A stretch of DNA of 64,000 bases from Homalodisca vitripennis. Lineage: Eukaryota > Arthropoda > Insecta > Hemiptera > Cicadellidae. How positions within the stretch are numbered: position 1 is the first letter of the stretch; the number at the start of each line of letters is the position of its first letter. The position numbers were made by a program, and so were the translations under genes. The DNA is taken from contig NC_060207.1 in the NCBI RefSeq assembly GCF_021130785.1, positions 101,845,001 through 101,909,000 on the forward strand, written 5' to 3'. The notes beneath the pieces are model-generated. The model was given only the letters and a program-made list of their open reading frames with translations. It ran no database searches and was not told the origin of the DNA. Below, in pieces: positions 27,301-42,300 of this stretch.

Positions 27301-30300
27301 GTTTTCTTCCGCAGTGGCTGGAGGGAACTATGTTTACCTTTAATACATCTAAAACCAAATTTATTGACTTTCATGTATGAGGATGATCTAGCAATGTGAA
27401 CTCCTGTATTATTACAGGGGATTAAGAAATCAAATCATTTCGGTCAAAAGAGTATTTAGGGCTGAATATAGATTCCAACCTTAACCCTTTTAATGCCGAC
27501 GAGCGCCACGACGCTCGTCACTGTTTATTCGAGAAATGCCGACGTGCACCGCGAGCGCACGTCATTAGGTTTTACGAAAAATGCCGACGTGCGCTGGGGG
27601 CGCTCGTCCGGTTTTTGTTATATTGTAGTTTTAATTATTGACTAAATGCCACTAAACTTTGCATACTGTATCTAGACACTACTACTATTGATACAAACTC
27701 AACATGTGATGACGTTATCAGCTGTTTTCAACCTCATTTACGTCCAATCATTCAGTGAGCGTCTGGTTTCTGTGGTAATACGTTGTTGCTAGGTTATGTT
27801 TTAATGGGAATTATTCGTGCTTTTCTTTTGTTTATTTCAGTTTGCTTATATTATTATTAGTTTTGTGATTATTGTAAATAGATTTGACCATGAGTAAAAG
27901 AGGGGGATTCATACTTTGTGCTTCGGCAAACACAAGTGTTAAAAAAATTTTAAATTATGTACCCTATATTGTAAATAATTAATTTTAATTTTATGTAAAC
28001 TACTTTCTTTATTATTTCAACAAACAATTTTATACATTGGGCTAAACAACACGTGTAAATAAAGTGATTTTGAATGAAACTGACCAAAATATGTCGTACT
28101 GAATTTTACTGTAAAATGTGGACTTTACAAGGTTTTCAATAAAACGCTGTAACTTCACTATTTTTCAAGGCAAGTTCTTCAATTTGGTGTGTGTGTTAAA
28201 AATTAAATATAGTACAATTTCCAGTAACTACTTTTTAGTTAAGGCTAATAATAAAGGTACCTTTATATGTTCAAACTAATTTTTTTTAAAATTTTTGTTT
28301 TTTTATTTTTTGTTTTTTACAAATATAAATTATATAAATTTGTAAAAATGTTAATACTCATTTGTTTCAAACACTTCACATTATGACATAAAAAACAACA
28401 CCTCAATGGATAATTTCCTTCAATAAATAAAAAAGTTATACATTTTTTTTAAATAGTTGTCAAATTATGGAAAAAGGGCCTGGCATTCTTCGCATGTACT
28501 TTTTGAAAACAGGTTGGCATTTTTCGAATGGTCACTGAAAAAATGTCTGGCATTAAAAGGGTTAAGTTCCAACATCTTATAAAACAAGGTATACAGCAAA
28601 ATGGTAGTGGCATTTTTATATTGTGTTGAATTTCTTATTTTGGTAATAAGGAAATACTTTTAACCGTACATTTTAGATGTACTTACCCTCATTTTGCCAA
28701 TGGTTTTCTGATTTGGGTGGCTGAATTTACTAGAACACAGTACATCTTACGTATGCACAGGAAAAGTCACTAAGGATCGTTCTTAAGAGACCTAACAAAA
28801 CCACAGTCAAGGTTTATTTTGTTTAAATAACCTTGTGACTTTTTCCAGTTTATTCATATTAATAACCATGTCCTTTTTAAAACAAAATACTAATCTTTTG
28901 TAATACTACACATATCCCAGTGACTCAATGAAAAATCTGCACCGCACACCTATTCCTCAGCACTGTACAAAGTATTTTTTAAAGACAACTTTTGGATTCT
29001 ACTGGAAAATTATTTAATATCCTGCCAGTAGACTTGTGAGCTGAACCAAGAATGCTAAGAAGAGCCAAAAGTGAAAATATTTCTTTGAAATAAAGTATAC
29101 TATTCTGTAAACAGTTTTTATCTGTCAAGGATGTAGCCTAAAACATTTAGCACTTAGGCTACAAACTTAGTTATATAGGTGTTGAATCTATGAAAAAATT
29201 GTTTGCCAGTGTCAAATAAATAATTTGTTATAGTAAATAATAGATTAAGTTTTAATCCAAATAAAAGCTACTATCTATTACATTGATTAGCCTACCTAAT
29301 GTTATAAATAAGTTATTGCATCAATTCTGTTTTAACGAGTAGAGAGTGAACCTGTATTATACCTGCAAGATACCCTCGCCGTGATGAGCCAACAGCTGAG
29401 CCAACTGAGTCTGGGCAGTAGCTGCGATGCTGGGGGTCACTCCTCCACTTACCTGTAATATACATCATGGTCATCCTTAACACCAAACAATATGTAAGTT
29501 GTACAACAATAATCCAGTTTGGAACATGAATTTTCTGCAGGCTATTGTAGTCTATTACAGTAAAATCTACTTGCCAGCTCGTCTTATATATCTTTTTAAA
29601 AGTAAATATTCAACTTGAATTTGATTTTCTTCATCGCTATTTGAAGGGAATACAAAATATAGGTAAATCTAAGCACCACCATAAATCACTTAAATATTAC
29701 TATCAGTTATGATAGAGTACAATCCGTCATCAAAACTTCCTAAAACTATAAGCTTTGCAAACAAAGTATATGAACTGGGCAAGTTCACAGGGTGTTCGGG
29801 TGAATCAATTTCTCAACAATTTCTATGGAGCAGAGGTGAGACTAGGTGAAATTGTGATGTAAGTGTTGTTGTCAGTTTTGAAATTGTTGTCAGCCCCTAT
29901 AAATTGCTGGCCTGATTTTTACACATTTTTAAGCTTTTAAGAAAAAAAAACTTCGGTTCAATAACCACATGCTAAAAATAAAATACACTTTTTTTTAAAG
30001 TGTACAAAAAATGAACAAAATTTTTTAGTTTTATTAATAATTGTCCATATGTACATACAATATATAGATTTTTAAACTATATCATGTGAAAGGCCATGAA
30101 ATTGCAATAAAAAATTCATATATAATACTATTTTTTTCCCAATGAACTAATTTCAACGATATACTGTGAAACTTTTATGCACTTGGCAGCAATACTAGAA
30201 ACAATAAAACCAAACTTAGTTGCTATGGAAAACCCAAAATATAAGTATTAATATTATTACACTAATAAATGTAAACTGTACACTGCTTTATGATTTGTTT

Positions 30301-33300
30301 TTACATCAAAACACAATTGTGACGTGAAGACCACACGTAATTCAATTTTAAATGTTCTCGGGTTCTAACTCGGACACGGTGATGGAAACTATCCCAGATC
30401 AATCAGGTTGTTGTAATAAAAATGCTCTCCTCGGTTGGCCAATAAAACAATTTAATTTATTGTGAAAACAATTTGAGTTTTATTACATAATTTAAAACCA
30501 GTTCAACATTTACAAATTTAGAACGGGAGAGAGAGCGATTTCACGCGAGCTTGACACGTTCAAAAACACGGCACGACTGCCACTCAGCACACCGAACTCC
30601 GGGAACAGCGTTGTACCAGACGCTACCTCAGCAAAATTCCTGCTTGTCTAACACCCAGTAACTGCGCAGTTGCTCTGAGTATGGAAAGTTACCAGGCTTA
30701 CTGGTGACAGACCTGGGCTTACAATTCATGTGTTGAATTAAACTATATATCTTCTCCACCTGCACTGCTTAACCTAATACGTCTGACAGCATATATTCAT
30801 TACTACTATTAAATGTTATGCTGAATAAAAATAAAAGATATTACTGATAATTTAATATTTTAAATTGGCTGATTAAGACCGCATACGATGTTACCGGTCT
30901 GGTCTTAGAACTATATGCTGGGGGTCGTCACACAATTACGGAACAACGTAACCAATACTATTGATTGCGTAGCCCAAACACATAATTCATTCTGACAAAC
31001 TTATTGCCTAACAGACCATCACCATCATCATAGCTATTTATCATACCAAAGACCTACAAAGAAGAAACAAAGAGATCATTAATTGATACATTTAAACTTA
31101 TCAAATGCTGCTATGACTATTCAGATATTTCAATTGTGTACTATACAAAATATTGTCTAAATGAGGATTATCGAGTCAATCAATGGCAGGTATTTACAAG
31201 GTTTTTACTGCAACTGATTTGCTTGTGCCAAAGCACTTCAAGGGTTAAACAAAATCACCATCAATCCAATTTCTGTCATTCTTAATACTTTGAAGACTGA
31301 TAATATAACAAGTTGTCAAGGTATATTATGCAAAGTATAGGCATAAATAAATTCTTAACGTTTTAAAATTTTCAAACCACCCCTAGTCATGATAAAAATG
31401 TATTAATAATATATAAACTTAAAGTATTTTATAGAAGAAATATTTATATAACTACAAAAATTGGGAAGTGAACATACCTAACATAAACATAAAGAGATCC
31501 ACATATACACACAACAGACACGTGGCATTGCAGAAAAATAAACATGGAAAATAGAAACTGCAAGCAAAATATTATTTACAAAAGCACGAAAGTTTGTTAA
31601 TTAGACAATGATTTGTTATTTAGGTTACCTATCGTTTTTCATAAATGGAATATTTAAAAAACACGTTTTATCAATCAGTTATTTGCAGTATCAGTCAGTT
31701 GTCATCCACAAATAAACGTAGCAATGCATAAAAATAAATATAAAAAATACCTATTGCAAGCAAAATATAATTTACAAAACCATAATTTGTTAATTAGGTT
31801 ATCTATATGCCGGTTTTCAAACACGAAATAAGGAAAAAAAACATTTTTATGATCAGTAATTTCCATAATACTGATCAGCTATCGTGTGCGTATAAACACA
31901 GTAGACTCACGGTGCTGGGCGAACAAATATGGTAAATAATAAGTTGTTAAATTTGTGTCTACAGGTTTTCTTACACAAAAGTACAAAGAAATTCTATTTG
32001 TATGAGAGTACGATTTTGTGATAAATAATTTGCATAATACCGATCAGATATCATCCACTAATAAACACAATAGACTCACAGCGCTATCCATTCATAAATT
32101 TCTATAATTACATGTAAGAACACGTTTTAGCGATTGGTAATTTGTGTACTATCGATCAACTGATACTTAATGATGTGGCAGATCTCTGCAGATTCTGATC
32201 TCGAATTCGGTTGATTAGTGGATTCGAGATTTGGCTTCAACACATGACTGCATTACTGAATGTTAAATTTTTATTTATATCATTTTGGATTGTATTTTAT
32301 TGTACATACATATCCACCAACATAAAAATAACCAGTGCATTACTTTAGCTTTTAAGTTTCAAATAGAATAAAATATTTTTGTATAATAAATTGTAAAAGT
32401 TCATACAAATCAGTTCCAGCACAGTATCCAACGTTTCCATAATTTTGTAGTGCCTTATTAAGGTAAACAATAACATGGTAGTGGCATTTGCTATAAATAA
32501 CTTACGTTCTTCATATTAAAATTTCATATCCGGCCTGCCCTGTCATCACATTAGTCCAGACATGGCGTCCAAATAAAAGCAGTGTCTAACACAAACATGA
32601 GGGAGACAGATGGATTATAACTTCAGCAGATCAAAATAGGACTCCCAAAATTAAGCTATATTTTAATATTGATTTATTATTTTTTTGAATTCTGTAGATG
32701 TTTATATTGCACTATATATCATGAGAAGTACTTCAAGCTGTGAATTTTACTGAAATTATAAAAACATTGAGTAAATAGATTTTGCATAAGACATAGACAG
32801 ATATTATTAGATGCTCGAATTTTTTAAGTTATTATCCATCCCACATTTATATAAAAATCAATACATGAATAATGTTTTATTGTTTTACAATATATAAATA
32901 ACAAATGAACTATTAACAGGGTATCTAGCAAAGTGGTTTGAAGAAATTCCCTAACTTTTCCTTACCTCAGAATTAAAAAAAATCAATTTTTATTTAGTTA
33001 GCTTATAGTTATTTATAAATTATATGTGTTAGATACAGTCAAATATATGAATTAAAATACAAAAGTAAATTAAAAATAATAATAGTAAGATAATATTTAC
33101 TATGGAGGTTATTGCAATAATAAATTGTTAATGTTTTAGATACATTACAAATATTTAAACTGCAAATATTTGACCTCTTTTGGACCATTATTAAACAGGA
33201 ATACTCTGGTCTTAACCTTCTTACCAAATATTTTGACTGGGTAGCAGTATAAAGGATAAGTGTCTATAAAGTTATAACAAACTATTTACACTATGCACAA

Positions 33301-36300
33301 ATCTTATATACACTCCACAGTTAAACATATTTTTAACAGTTTACCCTTTTTATATCATAGTTTTTGTAGTCATAACAAGTCTTCCCGCTTATTACCTAAT
33401 TCTGGCTAAGCACATGGAAAATTGAATACTCTGACATTATTTTACGGATGTAACCTGATCCTGCAATCTTTTACAAGAACTTGTAATGTACGACCCAGAT
33501 TGTCTGAATTGAAAAATAAATATTTAGAATACGAACCATATTTTCAAATGTGGACGAAACTGTCCAATTTTCGGATCTTGTTTAAAACATTGTAAATATT
33601 TTCAATGTCATTATAAATACAGGCTGTAATTAAAAACAACCATAACTTGCTCTGTGACATCAGTGGGAATGCTTAGAAACACAATTCACTAATACTACTG
33701 TATTACTTTGTCCCCATTTAAGATATAGAAACTTCTAGCTAGAATTTTTGTTTATTTTCCTCCTCAGATCAGCCAATAAAAAGTTACATTTAACGTTTTT
33801 AAGTCTACTAAAATAGTTTGATAAAGATATTTTGTTATATGCAATTACAAACTTGATGGTATTAACTTATTTTATGAAATTTTTTGTCAAGGCAGGGGCT
33901 GTTGATAAGCTCAGCTCTTCTTGGTGCAACTGTTTTTAATATTGACTCCTAATAGCCATAATAATTTTAGGTAGAATGAAGTAGTATTTTTTTTAAACAA
34001 AGTAATATATTAGCAGAATTTTCTATTGTTTTTTGGTAAAAAGGCGTAAGTAATACACTTAAAACCAACATTTACTTAATTTTAAAGTTATTTCAAGTGA
34101 ATAGTGCAGCATTACATACCATGTCAGTTTGACCACCATGCCGTAAAACAAATAATTTGCATCCACTGGGGCATGTACGCTCAAATGACTTGATCCATAA
34201 TGGGTTAAACCAACCATATTTTTTCTCAATACCTGTACTTAATCCAATTTTCAAAATTAATACTTGTAAGTAAATTCATATTTTAAGTAACAGTAGAAAT
34301 ACAAAAGTAAAATAATTTAAGTCAAGCAAGTATAATAGTGCTTTTAAATTGTCTTATTAATAGTCAATTTGAACTGTTATGCTAGAAATTTTCTACCTGA
34401 GGCTGGTTAGGATGAAGAATCATCCGCCCATCTTCCCCCACAGAGACCCTCAGTTGATTGGAACACTGAAACAAGACATCAGTATAGAATGACAAGATTA
34501 ATTAATGCACCAAATAAGCATTAAAAATTCCTTTTTAAAAGAGAGAAGAAAACTTAAAAAATCCAATTAAATATCTGTCATAGTGGTGGAGCGGAACATT
34601 GGTCCAAACCATGATAGAATAAATAAATTATCAAAATACCTGACGTGCATGCATACCCATACAAACACACAGCCTGTACTACTCTCAAGCATACGTTACA
34701 ACATCCTGAGCTGAGGTGAACTACAGGCTCGCAACCTTGGCTCCTTTGATAAATTCTTTCATGAAACGAGAATTGTTAAGTATCTTGAGTTCCTTTAAGC
34801 AGAAAGAATTTATGCAACTAAACATCCATTGAATAATAAGCCAGATATCTTTACGAAGTTTTTGAGTAATGGTGTTTGTTTCACACAAATGGTGCACAAA
34901 ATGTAGAATCTGATAATGAAGGGGGGCAAGAATGCATGTAAGTCATAGCCTAAGAATTTTAGCATTTAATTGAACTATCCAACTAATTTACTAAAGTTTC
35001 AAGGTCATATATTTATACTAATATAATCCCACAAAAATTGTCATTAAGGAGTATGTAAGCTAAATATTGTGGTGGTATCTGACAACGAAACAATCAGGGT
35101 TCCCACTTGATCTTATCATCAAATTCACCACATCAAATTCACAGCTCTTTCAAGGTTTTTCAGTACAGAAATAGTAATTTCAAGGTTGATAGTTTTTATC
35201 AACATTACAAATAAAAACAGAAAAAGAATGTGTTTTTTAAACATGGCCAATTTCAGTATCTAGCGCCAAAGCACGCCAATAGCATGTGCAGTGGCCTAAG
35301 ACTCGGCACTTTGACGTCTGTTGCAGGTTCTCGCATCTCAACTCAGCTTGAATACAGGTGTGTTTCGTTTCACAGATGTGGCAAAATGGTGAAACTATTT
35401 AAAACATTTCTTATCTCACAAACGATGTCAATGATTTGTGCAGAAATGGACGCATGCATCTATAAAATAGGCATTGATTTTTAGATTTTGGGTACGACAC
35501 AAGCAGGGAACGGTATGCGTCTAAAGGTATGGTTTGCAAAATAATGAGCATAGAAGGGGATAAAATTTCCTGCTTGTTCATATCAGAGCTCTTACTATTA
35601 ATCGGCGGCCCGTAGGAGCAGTTCACACGAGCGACAAATGTGCAAGCCTAATTGCTGCAACTCACGACGATCGGTCCTGCCGCAATTTAGAGCGATTTCA
35701 CACAGGCCACAAAAAGACGACGAAGCACAGAAAAAAACTGTTGGCTGTGGCAGCAATATTGCGGGACTCTTTTAGATGGCCAAGACAAGTTTCAGCATTT
35801 TATTGCTAATCAAGTTCCCCTTCCATGCCTCATTCAGCAGTAGTGTCTTGATAAAACAGCATTAATGAAGAATATTTGTTCTAATGCTTCACTGGTTCAT
35901 GATTTAAGGCAACACAAAGTGACTGAAACATGCCAAGACAGTTTAGAGTTTATTCCATCTTCAGTTCCAGGTTTCCATCAAGACAGTTTTACTTAATGCT
36001 ACTCACTCATAGTTAAGGAAAGACACCAGAATTTTTTAAAATTATTACCAAATATCTGAAAAATAATTCAACAAACAAGTGTGGAATATTAAATTGTTTC
36101 TTGATTCCACAACAAAGGACTACACTCTACTTCTACTAGAAGCTATATATTATATAAAATATAAACGTACAAAGTTTAAGTCACACATTTTTAACAGTGA
36201 AAAAAAATGTTAATATCATCAGAACTGAAATGAAACACACCTATATTCAAGCTGAGTTGACACGCGAGAGCTGGGAATGCCATAAGTACCTAGTACTGGG

Positions 36301-39300
36301 CCACTGCACACGCTTGTAGTGCATTTTGGCGCTACACACTGAACTCAGCCACTCCGTGTGAAAGTACCAATGCTCACCCATTGTTTGCAACTCCATAAAA
36401 GTCCAACAGACGAGCAGTTGGCAATATAGAATGAAAAGCTGAGTTTGGCGTTTTGTGGCTTGTGTAAAACCTGCTTAAGTATTGAATCACATTATTGAGC
36501 AGTTCACACGAGCGAGCGCAACTTGGCCGATTGCAGCCGACTGCAACATGCAAGCGCAATGATCGCAAACAACTGCCCATCACTACAAGATCGCAGCCAA
36601 CAGCAGCGACATAGTACATATGCGAGAGCATTGGAAGGATTCAGCCAGGCTACTAGTCAATCTCCGATAGTGGTGGACGCTCCACTCTTCTTGTAATATG
36701 AATGTCGGTGTGTTAGACGTGGAACTGTTTGTAGAAGAAATCATGAACAATCCTACCATCTTGGACATCACAATTATTAATGTTTTGTAGCAATAAATAT
36801 GATTACGTTTATTAATTGTCCGCTAAAATAAATACTTGTTTTTATATTATTTTTATATAAACATAAAATGTTATAACTGATAACGCAAAAGTAAAATGTA
36901 GAAAACTACTAAATACATATTGACATGTTTTTAAAACTGAAAATAGTTAATTAATTACTCCTGCAGTCAAGTAGAATCCCATTACAATTGTACTAAAAGT
37001 AAATAAAAACTAAAAGTAAATTGTAATAAAAGTAAATGTTAAAACAACAAAAATTTACGGTTCATAGTTGATGATGACAGATTTCTCATATAGTCTATAC
37101 ATTATTTTCTTTCTTACACCCCAAGTAAATATTTTAATATCAATTAATTTATAATTAAAAGATTTTATTAGATACTATTTAAATCGGATTTAATGTAGGA
37201 GAAATTAATTTAATCTTTTTGTCAATCAAAAAAGAGTAGATGGATTTTTTATCAATTAATTTATAAAGATGTTTATATTTAAGTAATATTCTTTTAATAC
37301 ACACATTAACATTTTATCAAGCGAATTAGTACCAATATTTAGGTGTAATTTGACATGCCCCTCTAAGTTAAATAACCAAATCATTATTAAATGCACTTTC
37401 CCTGCCATGTAACACTACTAAAACTGGTGAGAAAATCTACTTATAAAGTACTATAATTGTAACAAATAATGTTGATTCATTTAATCGCATGTTGTAGAGA
37501 TTTTCACGTTTTGTACATTAAATTCACAGCTTATTCCCGGTTCCACGGTAGGGTGGGGACAAATTAGGAGTATACCACACCATGTGTCACGTAGCAGCCT
37601 TCGCTGAGGTTGCATACATGTACAAAAAATAAAATCCATAGTTCGTTTCATTCTCAAAATGTCCTGTGGAAATACAGACAGACACACAATCGTTAGAAAA
37701 GGGATCTTTAGATATTCTTGGCAGGCAAAAGAGAAATTGTGTCGGACTACTTAGTAATAGACTTAAATGATGCTTAGCCAAATTCCATGTCTTCAAATCT
37801 ACCATAATATAACTCATTCTTGTCTGTCTATGTGGAAATTAACGTCAACACAAAATTTAAAGTCTTAAATTGAAATCTTTCTCGAGATATCTTGTCATAT
37901 GATACACTCTAATTCTTGTTCATAAATTTAAGTTTCATACCAGTTTTCAGTTAAAGGTTTCAGTGAACTTATTACAATGCAAGAATGGGCTGAAATCAAA
38001 TTTGGACGATAACCTTATATTCTATTATTTTTCCTTCTACTTTATAAATAAAAATGTTACATTTTAAAATCTCATATGATTGTACTCAGTTTGTTTAAAA
38101 ATTGATTTATTCTGCTCTTTTGTTCCAGTTTCTAGAATGATAGGCTTTGCTAACGCTCAGCCAATAAGTTCAGTTGAGCTCAAAATTTAGTGAATGGCCA
38201 ATAGGAAGTGCCACACTACGGAAAATAGAAGAATGTATGAGGCAAGGAGTAGAGTTGTGAGGACTTGCTTGTGCAGCCATCTCATTTAAACGTATAATTT
38301 ATCTGCCATTTATTTCAATTGACATGCAATTTTGAAATTGTTCGGGGGGTCTGAAAGTGTCAGGGTCTTCTTGTTTCCATTGTAATTTTTATCATTATCT
38401 GCCAGTTTCTAAATTGTTTATTCCCATGTCAGTTGTTCTGTTAGCATTTGTATGCATAAATTAATCTGTATTATCAAAGCTTTATTTTATGAAGAAGTTT
38501 TTAGTAACTATATTAGAAAGAGAACAATAAATAATGTACCGAACTTTTAGTACTAATATTATTTTATTAATCAAACTTGTATTTATTACGGTCATCAGAT
38601 TTTTAAAATATGCAAACTTTGTAAATCTCACATAATATTTAAAAACAAGAGAATTGAACTAAGGAGCAAATCAAGCCCATTTTATAATACAACCAATAAT
38701 AAGGAATTGATCGACAACTGCCTTTGTAGGTGCTTGGCTCCTTGGTAATTGAACGATTTCAAGTGCAGTCAATATTTATACAAAGGTGGTAATATACCTG
38801 AGTAGGAGCCTGTAGCTGAGCAACGAGGTGTGAAGCCTGCTGCTGCTTGGGTGATGCAGGAGGTGGAGGTTGGTGCTGGAGCTGTTGCTGTGGAGGAGGT
38901 GGAGGTGTAGGAGACTGCTGGGGTGGGGTCTGTGTCTGCTGGGCCACTGATACAGGAGCCACATCCTCGTCTTCAATACCTGTCACAACAAGACCAGTAC
39001 TCAGTTACCACTAGAGACTAGATAGAGTTAAATTAAGGAAACAAACAACAATAATAAAGAATGTAAGTTATATTTATCAATGTTATTAGAGTTGAGGATC
39101 AATTTTACTCATTTTTTATTGTACTATAGTACAACTACGATAGAAACAAAACATTAGAATTGCTTTATAAAAAAGAAATGTCTGTGACATGTATCCCAAG
39201 AAATGTGGAAGAGTGTAATTAAAAAACTCACCAATAATGACAAATAGGCACAACGGTTTCACAACCTGAATGACTGTTCAGCCTAAACTAACACTTCATG

Positions 39301-42300
39301 GCACATTCTGCTGATTGATTAAGTGTAAATATAAGCAATAATCAACTCACAATAAAAATTTAAGTCAATGAATGATCTTGTACCTAGTGTGTACTTTCAT
39401 TGGGGACAGTAAAATAATTATTATTATGATACATCCTACTCTACCTTTCTCATAATGGTGTGTATAACATAACTTGCAAACACATCAAAAGGAAGCGAAA
39501 GTTATAGTGAATGTCAGTTGTGGTCTTACCGGATAGTTTCATAAGGTTGGCAAGATCAAGACGAGTGGGCTCCTCCTCTTTCTTCTTCTTTTTCTTGACC
39601 TTCTTAATAAGCGTAGGGGACGGCGGTGGTTGTGGTGGAGGCGTAGGTGTAGAAGGGGCAGGCACAGCAATTATAGTAGGACCTGAAGAAGTCTGGATCT
39701 GCTGTAATTGCAGCATTTGGCCCGACAACAGCCGCACATACTGCTGAAATTCAAAAAATCCACTCTGATTATATTTCAATAAAAAAAGATTATAAAAATA
39801 ATTATAAAAAATTTGTAATAAGCTTAATACCCTACAAACAGACACCATGTAGTAACTTACCGGCTGTTGTCGCCCCTGGACCAAAACAGTCCCAGGCTGC
39901 GCCAAACTGCCATTGCTTAGTACCACGGTGCTCTGCTTGGCAGCTGGTGCAGGCGGAGGAGAGCGGAGAATCAACTGGACACCACTGCTAGTCTGTTGCT
40001 GTACCAACACTGGGGTACTGGGGATCATCTGTTGCAAATCAAAAATATCATAATTTTGTGATAAAAATATTTAATAACATTTTATTATTCAATTATTTGC
40101 TTTATTTTACCGCAGTTAAAAAAAAATGTGTTAAAGATCTACATCCTTAGTCATTATAGTTTTAAATTTCACACACCAGATGATGATTAATACTCAGAAA
40201 ACCTTGCACACTTTGCCATCACAAATTATGTTTCTAATCTCAATCAATTAATCCTTTGAGTGCCCGCATTTTCCCGTCATGTGCATAAAGTGCCGGGCTA
40301 TTTTTAGAATATTTATAAGCTTTTGGGAAAAAAAGCTGTCGTAAAACAACTATACAACAGATTTTAATACTTTTGGTGTTTTTTCTAATTAAATGAAGAA
40401 TATGAGAAATATTGTTACAAACAAAATTTACTTTATAAAAATTTAAGTTTTTACAAAAAGTTTTTTTTTTACATTTTAAGTTTGAACCTAATTTGAGTGT
40501 ACACAGTATTTTTAAGATCTTTTATTTATACCATGGTAAAGGCCATACAATTATAAATAAAACCCATGTATAATATATGATTCTACAACAAAAACAAACA
40601 TGAAATTATATGTATAAACAAAATGCTGCCAGGTACAAACATTTTATAAATTGTGCTTCATTTGTTAGAGTTTAGAAATACATTGTAATAGTGTAGTTTT
40701 CACAATATATCAAATAAAACACCAAAACAACACAAATAAATATGATTAGTAAATGTAGAGACAAATACTTGATTACATTTCTTTTGTATGGGTGTCAGCA
40801 ACTTTGTAAAACCCAAAATAACCCTATTATATTTACATTGAAAACTCTCGTTTTTAGCTTGGACACAAATGAAATCACTACATTAATTTTATAAAGAAAT
40901 ACAGTAGAACACTGTATAAGTTACTATTTTTGTTTGCATTTACTCAAATGCTTGGTTATCAGTACATAAACAACAAGAATGGCCGTTATGCAACACAGTA
41001 CTTGTCCGCTACGTTGTGACTGGAAGACTAAATCATCACGTAGGTGCTCCGGTATTAACGCAACACACTATTTTTTTACGAGTTTTCCTTATCGGGAACA
41101 AAAATAAACTTCATTACATGTTCTTAATACTTTCCTTCCTACATAATAAATCTAAATATACTCGAGAAGTCATACTTCTTATCACCAAATTGCCTGCAAA
41201 TAGACTTACCCTACAAGTAGACGCACGAATCACTTGTTACTTTCGAATAATAAAATGTTCTTTTAGTTTTTGTTTTCATTGATTGTTGTAATAATTTCTA
41301 AATTTCAAAATAGGTTAAATAAAGTCTGTTCTTTTTAATACTGTAATTTATTTTATATCCCTAATAAGGAAAACTCGTCCAAAAATAGTGGCTTCCTAAT
41401 AAGTACCCAAACAACATATGTTTAACAAATCAAAGATTAGGGACATAACATAAAACTCGTATTTATTGATAGTTTGGAACCTATTGAATACAGCTATCTG
41501 GTTATTTTACCAAAATAACCTTGTACTATATAAAATATTATTAAAATACAAAACGTCAAAATTAATGATGCCTATGCCAGCACTTTTCGTACAGTCAAAA
41601 TTAGTGAGGCTGCAGCACTCAAAGGGTTAATTATAACCTTTCACCATATTCATTTTACTCATATATGATTTAACCCTACAACTGGCAGTCGCCTGATTAT
41701 CAGTCGATATTAATGTTTCTGTAGTGGCAGTCGCCTGAAAATCAGTCGATTTGACACGTGCCCGTTTGACATCTGTTATAATCAATACACGAACTAAAGT
41801 GCAATGATTCATATACCACTGGAATCAGAAATAGTTGCTGATTTGATCGATGTATTTTGTTTTGTTTTGTATGCCATGATTTAAGTATGACATATTGAAA
41901 ACGAGAGTTGTTTGTAAACAGTCGGCCATTGTTGTTGTATTGTTACCCGGTCGCGTTATTCTTGTCCATCTAAAACGTAAGTTTATTACATGAAATAAGT
42001 GTTTTTATGTAATAAGTGTGTTTATTTATGCGTATAAATTCTCGTATATTGTGTTTTATCAGTTTATTTTGTCATGTTATGAAGAAATATATGTGAAAAA
42101 ATATATTAGTGAGATTTTGTGTTCTAGGCTATGTGCAGTGTTGTGATAGTTTTAGTTAGCTTTAGGATCATTTTCATATGCGATGATCATGATATAAAGC
42201 TTCTTTATTTATTTTTATAGGCTTACTTTTAATGTATTTTATGAATTTTTCGAGTAATAATTAAGGTTTTGATGAATTTTTGTAACACAGTCGTATCCAT

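Larger units (their letters stand above)
26368..29362 (-). other. BICRA intron with LINE and piggyBac-type insert
   Basis: Holds a 38-bp tandem duplication (about 27117-27192), a plus-strand LINE fragment from about 27290, and a TTAA-flanked element within it. 26.4-27.1 kb and 29.1-29.36 kb are AT-rich without recognised content. Confidence 0.65.
29453..34396 (-). other. BICRA intron with TTAA repeat and degenerate tandem array
   Basis: Holds repeat copy A (about 29890-31244), which itself contains extra sequence at about 30330-31060, and the tandem array at about 31490-32170. 32.2-34.4 kb is very AT-rich; nothing recognised. Confidence 0.6.
34466..38797 (-). other. BICRA intron with inverted-repeat elements
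   Basis: Holds element G (about 35243-36352) and a Harbinger-like fragment (36490-36790). 36.8-38.8 kb is AT-rich. A word near 38141-38172 is shared with 51.4-51.6 kb (see findings). Confidence 0.55.

Noticed and set aside
31490..32170. CRISPR-like array
   Set aside because: Units are long, diverged and without separate spacers; the host is an animal genome.
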